Assembly: GCA_010032085.1 (NCBI GenBank)
Contig: RGYL01000051.1
Location: 1 to 6,183, forward strand
DNA from: Actinomycetota bacterium
GTDB taxonomy: Bacteria > Actinomycetota > Actinomycetes > Nanopelagicales > Nanopelagicaceae
Length of the DNA: 6,183 nt
Direction of reading: 5' to 3'
Numbering within the stretch: position 1 is the first letter of the stretch; each line of letters begins with the position of its first letter. Shown piece by piece: positions 1 to 5,730 of the stretch. A program made the position numbers and the translations under genes. The notes beneath the pieces are model-generated. The model searched no databases and was not told the DNA's origin. It worked only from the letters and a program-made list of their open reading frames with translations.

Positions 1-30
1 TTGGATGCCAACTCGGATTATTCGATTCAT
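1..30 (-). CDS. Possible start of a gene downstream of sucD (partial, 10 codons, unidentified)
   Basis: On the minus strand an ATG at 30-28 opens a frame that stays open to the window edge and reads MNRIIRVGIQ. It would start 7 bases after the sucD stop, which suits the tight spacing of this operon. Residues such as RVGIQ resemble the first beta strand of luciferase-like (F420-dependent) oxidoreductases, and a gene of that type lies beside sucCD in Mycobacterium tuberculosis, but ten residues cannot identify a family. No Shine-Dalgarno sequence is visible. The same 30 bases are also open on the plus strand, reading LDANSDYSIH and ending in TAA at 31-33, so they could instead be the tail of a convergent gene. 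One of the two is likely; I slightly favour the minus-strand start. Confidence 0.3.
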   Translation of the reverse strand, partial: MNRIIRVGIQ

Positions 31-37
31 TAAATTA

Positions 38-919
38 CTAAGCGCTTAAGATTTCGCGGAGTAATCTCGCCGTTTCGCTAGGGGTTTTTCCGACCTTTAC
101 TCCAGCTGCCTCAAGTGCAACTTTCTTTGCCTCTGCAGTGCCGGAAGAGCCAGAAACTATCGCTCCGGCATGACCCATAGTTTTTCCTTCTGGAGCAGTG
201 AAGCCAGCTACATATCCAACTACCGGCTTTGTAACGTATTCTTTAATAAAAGCTGCTGCCCGTTCTTCTGCATCCCCGCCAATCTCGCCAATCATTACTA
301 TCGCTTCGGTTTCTGGATCATCTTGAAACGCCTTTAAGCAATCGATATGAGTTGTGCCAATAATTGGATCGCCACCAATTCCAACTGCAGTTGAGAAGCC
401 GATATCCCTAAGTTCATACATCATCTGGTAGGTGAGTGTTCCCGACTTTGAAACTAAGCCAATCTTTCCAGGGCCGGTGATATCGGCTGGTGTGATTCCG
501 ATATTGCACTTGCTAGGAGAGATTAGCCCGGGGCAGTTTGGTCCGATGATTCGAGTAGTTCCTTTGCTCTGGGAGTATGCAAAAAATGCGGCTGTGTCGT
601 GAACTGGAATTCCTTCAGTAATAACAACTACTAGAGGAAGCTTCGCATCTATCGCATCGATGACCGCAGCCTTGGCAAACTTTGGTGGTACAAAGACGAC
701 TGAAGCGTTTGCGCCGGTCGCCGCGACAGCTTCGCTAACGGTATTGAAGACTGGCAGTTTTTTACCTTCAATTTCAACGATCTGGCCACCTTTGCCAGGA
801 GTTACTCCCCCAACAATTTTTGTGCCACTAGCAATCATGCGCCTTGTATGTTTTGTACCTTCCGACCCAGTCATTCCCTGGACTATTACCTTTGTATTTG
901 CATCAATAAAAATTGTCAT
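38..919 (-). CDS. sucD: Succinyl-CoA synthetase (succinate-CoA ligase), alpha subunit
   Basis: This is the alpha subunit of cytosolic succinyl-CoA synthetase, which with SucC interconverts succinyl-CoA and succinate in the TCA cycle while making ATP or GTP. The 293-residue length is normal for the family (about 290). An N-terminal Rossmann-like CoA-binding domain (about 1-130) carries VQGMTGSEG at 13-21 and GPNCPG at 126-131. The C-terminal ligase domain carries GIGGDPIIGT at 180-189, GEIGGD at 211-216 and the active-site MGHAGAI segment. H250 there is the expected phosphohistidine. The ATG overlaps the sucC TGA as ATGA, so translation is probably coupled and subunit ratio kept near 1:1. The stop is TAG. 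No catalytic residue appears to be missing. Nucleotide specificity (ATP or GTP) cannot be read from this subunit. Confidence 0.98.
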   Translation of the reverse strand: MTIFIDANTKVIVQGMTGSEGTKHTRRMIASGTKIVGGVTPGKGGQIVEIEGKKLPVFNTVSEAVAATGANASVVFVPPKFAKAAVIDAIDAKLPLVVVITEGIPVHDTAAFFAYSQSKGTTRIIGPNCPGLISPSKCNIGITPADITGPGKIGLVSKSGTLTYQMMYELRDIGFSTAVGIGGDPIIGTTHIDCLKAFQDDPETEAIVMIGEIGGDAEERAAAFIKEYVTKPVVGYVAGFTAPEGKTMGHAGAIVSGSSGTAEAKKVALEAAGVKVGKTPSETARLLREILSA

Positions 920-2079
920 CGCTTCGCCGCCAATTCTGCAGCGCGCGCAGCTGCTCCATCCATCGTATCGACTTGTTCTACTAAAGGATGTTTAGCTTCG
1001 TTGAGAATTCTTCGCCCCTCAAGGACATTATTTCCATCAAGTCTTACAACAAGAGGCTTAGTTGCCTTTTCGCCCAACATTTCAAGGGCTTGAATAATTC
1101 CATTTGCTACGGCATCGCAAGCAGTTATGCCGCCAAAGACATTTACAAAGACGGAGCGCACAGCAGGATCTCCCAAAATTATTGATAGACCATCAGCCAT
1201 AACCTGAGCGGAGGCTCCCCCACCGATATCAAGGAAGTTTGCTGGTTTTACTCCATATTTTTCGCCCGCATAAGCAACTACATCGAGCGTACTCATCACT
1301 AAGCCGGCGCCGTTTCCGATTACACCAACTTCACCTTCTAGCTTTACGTAATTCAAATCCTTCTCTTTTGCGAGAGCTTCTAGCGGATTAGTAGCGGCAT
1401 GATCTATCAAAGCTTCATGATCTGGGTGACGGAATGCGGAATTGTCATCAAGAGTAACTTTTCCATCTAAAGCGATTATCCGGCCATCGGATGTTTTAAC
1501 AAGTGGGTTTACTTCTACCAATGTTGCGTCAGATTCCTGGAAAGTTTTCCAGAGTAGTACGAGAACATCAGCAACTTTCTCCATTACGTCGGCTGGAAAT
1601 GCACCTTGTTTAATAATCTCAACTGCCTTTTCTTTACTTAAGCCCTCATTTACATCTATATGTACTCGAGCCAGTTTTTCTGGGGTCTTATGAGCAACTT
1701 CTTCAATATCCATTCCACCGGCCACCGAAGCCATCACTAAAAATGAACGCGCTGCACGATCAAGAAGAATCGCAAGGTAATACTCACTTTCGATGGGAGC
1801 CGCCTCGGCAATCATCACTTTTCTAACGACGTGACCTTTAATATCCATGCCCAAAATTGCTTTAGCTTTCTCAAAGGCATCATCAGCATTTTCTGCCAGT
1901 TTTACGCCACCTGCTTTGCCGCGTCCACCAATCTTTACTTGTGCCTTAACAACTACCTTTCCACCCAAACGTTGCGCAGCAGAGCGAGCTTCTTCTGGGG
2001 TGCTAGCAACAGCGCCGCCAAGTACTGGAACGCCTTTTGCTTCAAAAAGATCTCGGGCCTGATATTCAAATAGGTCCAT
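916..2079 (-). CDS. sucC: Succinyl-CoA synthetase (ADP-forming), beta subunit
   Basis: This is the beta subunit of succinyl-CoA synthetase; it binds nucleotide and succinate and partners SucD, encoded next. The length of 387 residues matches the family (E. coli SucC is 388). The N-terminal ATP-grasp domain (about 1-235) shows the glycine-rich KAQVKIGGRGKAGG loop at 45-58, VEVNPL at 188-193 and ALDGK at 203-207. N191 and D205 lie 14 residues apart, like the Mg2+ ligands of the E. coli enzyme. The C-terminal ligase domain shows GNGAGLVMSTLD at 255-266, NFLDIGGGAS at 281-290 and VFGGITACD at 314-322. The start is an ATG only 3 bases after the pcrA stop, with no clear Shine-Dalgarno sequence, so translation probably depends on ribosomes finishing pcrA. 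The 3' end overlaps sucD by 4 bases. Confidence 0.98.
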   Translation of the reverse strand: MDLFEYQARDLFEAKGVPVLGGAVASTPEEARSAAQRLGGKVVVKAQVKIGGRGKAGGVKLAENADDAFEKAKAILGMDIKGHVVRKVMIAEAAPIESEYYLAILLDRAARSFLVMASVAGGMDIEEVAHKTPEKLARVHIDVNEGLSKEKAVEIIKQGAFPADVMEKVADVLVLLWKTFQESDATLVEVNPLVKTSDGRIIALDGKVTLDDNSAFRHPDHEALIDHAATNPLEALAKEKDLNYVKLEGEVGVIGNGAGLVMSTLDVVAYAGEKYGVKPANFLDIGGGASAQVMADGLSIILGDPAVRSVFVNVFGGITACDAVANGIIQALEMLGEKATKPLVVRLDGNNVLEGRRILNEAKHPLVEQVDTMDGAAARAAELAAKR

Positions 2080-2082
2080 GGG

Positions 2083-4302
2083 TCATAACTTATCTACTGG
2101 GGCATAACGGAGCAACAATCGCTTCTCTCCATATGTTCCGAAATTAATCGTCGCTTCGGCCTTCTCTCCTTCACCTGAGACTGCAATCACAGTACCTAAA
2201 CCAAATGTGTCATGTGATACGCGATCGCCAACTGATAGTTGTAGGCCCGAGCTCTGTTTTCCTGTGGCGCGCGGCGGGGGTGGTGATGAAAACTTTTTTC
2301 TAGTGATTGGTGGTGTAGTAAATCCACTCTCCGACTTATTCCAATCAATTAGTTGTTCTGGGATTTCCTCTAGAAATCTAGATGGTGGGTTGTAATTTGG
2401 TGCGCCCCAGGCCGAGCGATATTCAGCTCGCGAAAGATATAGTCGCTCGCGCGCTCTCGTTAGGCCCACGTATGCCAATCTCCGCTCCTCTTCAAGTTCA
2501 TTTTTTTCACCCAAAGTTCGAGAGTGCGGGAAAACTCCCTCCTCCATCCCGGTTAAAAATACGGTGGGAAATTCCAATCCTTTAGCCGTATGTAGGGTCA
2601 TAAGTGTTACCACGCCACCGTGATCATCGCCCTCAGGTATTTCATCTGCATCTGCAACGAGTGAAACTTCCTCTAGAAATCCTGCGAGCGTTGCGCGTTC
2701 ACCCTCGCTCACGGCGCGTTCTTCATATTCTTCAATAACTGCAACCAATTCCTCTAGATTCTCAACGCGCACCTCATCTTGGGGATCATGGCTAGCGCGT
2801 AATTCTTCCAATAAACCTGATTGTTCCAAGATTGCAGCCGCGATTGTTGATGGCGGTCTATTTGCTTCCACCAAAACCTGTAGCGCAACAAGCATCGATA
2901 CAAAAGCCTGGATGGATGCATTGGCTCGAGGAGTTACATCAGTTGATGTACTCATGGAGAGTGCTTGCCAAAAAGAGATGGAATCCCGTTTGGCTAAATC
3001 ATCAATTGCATCAAGTGCGCGATCTCCGATACCACGTTTAGGAGTATTTATAATTCGGCGTAGTGAAACTTCATCATTAGGATTTACTAAAACCCGCAAG
3101 TAAGCGAGCAAGTCCTTAATCTCTTTCCGTTCGTAAAAGCGAACACCTCCAACAACTTTGTAGGGGACGGCTGAACGCATAAAGACCTCTTCGAATACGC
3201 GGGATTGGGCGTTTGTACGATAGAAAATTGCGGTCTCACCAAACTTAGATATTCCTTCATTACTTAACTTAAATAGCTCATCTCGAACAAATTCAGCTTC
3301 GTGATGTTCGTTCTCAGCCACAAATCCAGTTAGTTTGCGACCACTTCCTGCATCTGACCAAAGATTCTTCTCTTTACGCGATTCGTTCTTAGAGATTACC
3401 GAATTTGCGGCGCTTAAGATGTTCTGGGTGGAGCGATAATTCTGTTCTAAAAGAATCGTGGTGGCATCAGGGTAATCCTCTTCAAATTGCAGAATGTTTC
3501 GAATTGTTGCGCCCCGGAAGCCGTAAATTGATTGATCGGCATCTCCAACCACACATAGTTCAGCAGCCGGAATTCCATCGCGATCAGTTCCGACTAGCTC
3601 TCTAATAAGTATGTATTGGGCATGATTTGTATCCTGGTATTCATCTACCAAGATATGTTTGAATCGAGTTCGATAACGGGCTCTCGCATCAGGGAATTTC
3701 TGGAGAACTTCTACCGTCTTCATAATCAAATCATCAAAATCCATAGCATTGGCGCTGGTTAAGCGCTGTTGGTAAATCGCATAAACTTCCGCAACAATCT
3801 CTTCAAAGTGATTTGTGGTTGCATTCCGATAATCTGCGGGACCGAGTAATTCATTCTTCGCATTTGAAATCAGTGCAGCGACAGCTCTTGGGTTATATCG
3901 TTTTTGATCTAAATTTAGATCTCGCATCACCAAGGTCACTAATCGCACGCTATCTGCTTGGTCGTAAATCGAATATGAAGTTGAAAAACCTAAACGAGTT
4001 CCTTCTTGACGAAGAATGCGAACGCAAGCAGAGTGAAAGGTGGAGACCCATATCGCTTTAGCGCGCTTTCCTACCAGTGCTGCAACTCGCTCTTTCATCT
4101 CCCCAGCCGCTTTATTTGTAAATGTAATTGCGAGAATTTCAAAGGGCTCAACGCCGCGCTCGGCAAGAAGATAAGCGATTCTTCTTGTAAGTACTCGTGT
4201 TTTTCCCGAGCCAGCTCCGGCTACTACTAAGAGAGGTCCACCTTGATGTGTGACCGCAGATTCTTGTTCGGGGTTTAACCCTTCAAGCAATCTGTTAGAC
4301 AT
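2083..4302 (-). CDS. pcrA: ATP-dependent 3'-5' DNA helicase, PcrA/UvrD1 type
   Basis: This is a superfamily 1A helicase that unwinds DNA during nucleotide-excision repair and clears stalled or recombination intermediates. All expected motifs are present in order: Walker A AGAGSGKT at 28-35, motif Ia ITFTNKAA at 59-66, STFHS at 87-91, Walker B DEYQD at 220-224, GDADQSIYGFRGA at 253-265, QNYRS at 287-291, LHTAKGLEF at 570-578, FPHSR at 591-595 and YVGLTRARE at 611-619. A proline-rich linker (about 663-680) leads to a small C-terminal Tudor-like module, about 690-739 with GDRVSHDTFGLGTV, which in PcrA/UvrD binds RNA polymerase and supports a role in transcription-linked repair. At 739 residues it is complete. 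The ATG start gives the usual short N-terminus ahead of GLNPEQ. It heads the operon with sucCD. No LexA-type GAAC-N4-GTTC box is visible upstream. Confidence 0.97.
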   Translation of the reverse strand: MSNRLLEGLNPEQESAVTHQGGPLLVVAGAGSGKTRVLTRRIAYLLAERGVEPFEILAITFTNKAAGEMKERVAALVGKRAKAIWVSTFHSACVRILRQEGTRLGFSTSYSIYDQADSVRLVTLVMRDLNLDQKRYNPRAVAALISNAKNELLGPADYRNATTNHFEEIVAEVYAIYQQRLTSANAMDFDDLIMKTVEVLQKFPDARARYRTRFKHILVDEYQDTNHAQYILIRELVGTDRDGIPAAELCVVGDADQSIYGFRGATIRNILQFEEDYPDATTILLEQNYRSTQNILSAANSVISKNESRKEKNLWSDAGSGRKLTGFVAENEHHEAEFVRDELFKLSNEGISKFGETAIFYRTNAQSRVFEEVFMRSAVPYKVVGGVRFYERKEIKDLLAYLRVLVNPNDEVSLRRIINTPKRGIGDRALDAIDDLAKRDSISFWQALSMSTSTDVTPRANASIQAFVSMLVALQVLVEANRPPSTIAAAILEQSGLLEELRASHDPQDEVRVENLEELVAVIEEYEERAVSEGERATLAGFLEEVSLVADADEIPEGDDHGGVVTLMTLHTAKGLEFPTVFLTGMEEGVFPHSRTLGEKNELEEERRLAYVGLTRARERLYLSRAEYRSAWGAPNYNPPSRFLEEIPEQLIDWNKSESGFTTPPITRKKFSSPPPPRATGKQSSGLQLSVGDRVSHDTFGLGTVIAVSGEGEKAEATINFGTYGEKRLLLRYAPVDKL

Positions 4303-4309
4303 ATAAACA

Positions 4310-4315
4310 AGTCTA
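4310..4315 (-). promoter_or_regulatory. Candidate -10 box for pcrA, placed for a leaderless transcript
   Basis: On the minus strand the hexamer TAGACT fits the actinobacterial TAnnnT -10 pattern. It ends 7 bases before the A of the pcrA ATG, which is the usual distance from a -10 box to the transcription start. The mRNA would then begin at or within a base or two of the start codon and lack a 5' leader, and indeed no Shine-Dalgarno sequence fits in this gap. No good -35 match lies 17-18 bases upstream. TATTCT, 5 bases further out, is an alternative -10 that would give a leader of a few bases. Confidence 0.45.
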
Positions 4316-4319
4316 GAAT
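4314..4319 (+). promoter_or_regulatory. Candidate -10 box for the PIG-L deacetylase gene, placed for a leaderless transcript
   Basis: TAGAAT matches the -10 consensus TATAAT at five of six positions and ends 6 bases before the GTG start at 4326. Transcription would start at or next to that GTG, giving a leaderless mRNA. There is no Shine-Dalgarno sequence in the 23-base gap. No strong -35 element is seen 16-18 bases upstream, where the bases already belong to pcrA codons. The box overlaps the opposite-strand pcrA -10 box by two bases within a CTAG. Confidence 0.5.
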
Positions 4320-4325
4320 ACGGCG

Positions 4326-5048
4326 GTGACTCCGCTAGCCGATGATGAAATAAAGCGCATTCTCGTAGTTATGGCGCATCCCGATGATTGTGATTTCGGA
4401 GCCGGCGGAACCATTGCTCAATGGACAGCAAAGGGAATATCAGTCTCTTATTGCATTATTACTAATGGTGATCAAGGTGGTGAGGAATCAGATGTTCCTC
4501 TTGAAGAAATGGCGAAAGTAAGGCAACGAGAACAGCGTGACGCAGGTGCTGCACTTGGAGTTTCAGATATCACCTTTTTGAATCATCGCGATGGTTGGCT
4601 CGTACCTACAATTGAGTTGCGTAAAGAGATTGTTAGAGAGATAAGAAAATCCAAGCCAGATCGGATGGTGATCCAATCACCAGAACGAAATTATGAGCGG
4701 ATTTTTGCCAGCCACCCCGATCATCTCGCAGCTGGTGAAGTTGCAATCCAAGCTGTTTATCCAGATGCTCGAAATCCTTACGCATTCACAGACCTTAAGG
4801 AGGCCGGCTTTGAGCCGTGGCGTGTCAAAGAAGTTTGGATAACTAGTTCGCCAACTCCGAATCACTTTGTAGATATAACGGATACTTTTCCAAAGAAGAT
4901 TGCCGCTCTAAAGGCTCATGTAAGTCAGACCGCTCATAATGCGGAGTTGGAAGCGATGGTAAGAAGTTGGGGCGAGCGTAATGCCACAGCGCAAGGATTA
5001 CCCGTGGGACGCGTTGCTGAAATATTTAAAGTTATTGATACAAACTAG
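4326..5048 (+). CDS. PIG-L/LmbE-family zinc-dependent deacetylase
   Basis: This is a cytosolic N-acetyl sugar (or similar N-acyl) deacetylase of the PIG-L fold, the family that includes MshB, Mca and BshB. In its 240 residues AHPDD at 17-21 supplies the zinc ligands H18 and D21 and the likely catalytic base D20. SHPDH at 129-133 supplies H130 and the third zinc ligand H133, by analogy with MshB H13, D15, D16, H144 and H147. There is no signal peptide or membrane segment. The length is nearer to BshB-type proteins than to MshB or Mca (about 300), so a mycothiol role is possible but not supported, and the substrate is unknown. The start is GTG at 4326; the next in-frame ATG (M16) would cut into the first core strand. 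It diverges from pcrA and its TAG stop overlaps the stop of the convergent cyclophilin gene. Confidence 0.9.
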   Translation: MTPLADDEIKRILVVMAHPDDCDFGAGGTIAQWTAKGISVSYCIITNGDQGGEESDVPLEEMAKVRQREQRDAGAALGVSDITFLNHRDGWLVPTIELRKEIVREIRKSKPDRMVIQSPERNYERIFASHPDHLAAGEVAIQAVYPDARNPYAFTDLKEAGFEPWRVKEVWITSSPTPNHFVDITDTFPKKIAALKAHVSQTAHNAELEAMVRSWGERNATAQGLPVGRVAEIFKVIDTN

Positions 5049-5722
5049 CGGAGAGTTATACGCTCTATCACGAGAGTTCTAACAGGAACACCTTCGGAAT
5101 TACCACCTTTTACGCCACCCGCAGCAATATGTTCAATAATTTCAATCCCTGAAATTATCTCGCCCCAGATTGTGTAATTTGGTGACCGTAGTGTCGTATC
5201 CTCATAGAACAAGAGGAACTGGCTGCCATTTGTGTCCGGTCTGCCGAAGTTAGACATCGCGACAGTTCCGCGGGGATAGTTATTTTCACCAACCTCGGGG
5301 AGATTTTCATCCTTGTAACTAAACCCAGGATCACCCAAACCAGTCGCGGTTGGATCACCGCATTGCACCCAATTTATTCCCTTGGTCGATAGGCGATGGC
5401 ATTGAGTCCGTGTGTAGTAACCAGAATTAATTAATGTCGTGAGTGCTGTAACGGTGAGTGGAGCTTCGCGGAAGTAAGTACGAATTGCAATCGTTCCACA
5501 ATTAGTAGAAATAGTAATTAGCCTTGGAGCTCGCTTTAGGAGTGTGGTTGGAGGGCTAACTTTCTTATTCACTTGGGCAAGAACTTTTGTGGAGCGACAC
5601 TTAACTCGATCTTTATCTTCTTTTTCATCTGCGCTTGCAGGAGTAGCAGATAAAAGTAAGGAGGAAATGAGTGAGAGTAGAAGCGCTAGAGCTAAGCTCT
5701 TGCTGCGAGTCGATACTGACAT
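5045..5722 (-). CDS. Exported cyclophilin-type peptidyl-prolyl cis-trans isomerase
   Basis: This protein catalyses cis-trans isomerisation of X-Pro bonds and probably helps proteins fold outside the membrane. It is 225 residues long. A signal peptide is clear: R6 and K8, then a leucine-rich core at 10-24, then an ASA site at 29-31 predicting cleavage before D32. There is no lipobox. A charged, probably flexible stretch at 32-65 leads to the cyclophilin domain at about 68-225. CHRL at 108-111 holds the catalytic arginine R110, QCGDP at 120-124 holds Q120, and RGTVAM at 151-156 and NGSQF at 165-169 are present. CHRL...QCGDP is the form seen in actinobacterial PpiB-like secreted cyclophilins. 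The mature protein has four cysteines (42, 75, 108, 121). The gene follows guaA by 8 bases, so the two are probably cotranscribed. Confidence 0.93.
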   Translation of the reverse strand: MSVSTRSKSLALALLLSLISSLLLSATPASADEKEDKDRVKCRSTKVLAQVNKKVSPPTTLLKRAPRLITISTNCGTIAIRTYFREAPLTVTALTTLINSGYYTRTQCHRLSTKGINWVQCGDPTATGLGDPGFSYKDENLPEVGENNYPRGTVAMSNFGRPDTNGSQFLLFYEDTTLRSPNYTIWGEIISGIEIIEHIAAGGVKGGNSEGVPVRTLVIERITLR

Positions 5723-5730
5723 CTACCGAA

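Noticed and set aside
39..48. 10-base perfect palindrome TAAGCGCTTA at the end of sucD
   Set aside because: It has no loop, cannot form a useful terminator hairpin, and has no T tract after it in the transcribed direction. It overlaps the sucD stop and final codons.
2362..2378. Perfect 6-bp stem GATTTC/GAAATC with a 5-base loop
   Set aside because: It lies inside pcrA, in well-conserved coding sequence, is AT-rich, and has no T run next to it; most likely a chance effect of the codons used.
2365..2681. 14-base direct repeat (2365-2378 and 2668-2681) with a similar sequence near 2755
   Set aside because: Each copy encodes a Leu-Glu-Glu segment of PcrA with the same CTAGAG or CTAGAG-like codons. 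It is explained by protein sequence and codon choice rather than a mobile or regulatory repeat.
660..4230. Several plus-strand open frames of 60-110 codons opposite sucD, sucC and pcrA
   Set aside because: They are antisense to strongly conserved genes, overlap one another, and their translations show no recognisable domain; they are shadows of the real genes.
4285..4340. SOS (LexA) operator upstream of pcrA
   Set aside because: No GAAC-N4-GTTC-like palindrome or close variant is present in the gap or just inside either gene.
5049..5078. Weak AGAG/CTCT hairpin near the convergent gene ends as a terminator
   Set aside because: The stem is only 4 bp with a long loop and no U run, and lies within cyclophilin codons; not a credible intrinsic terminator.
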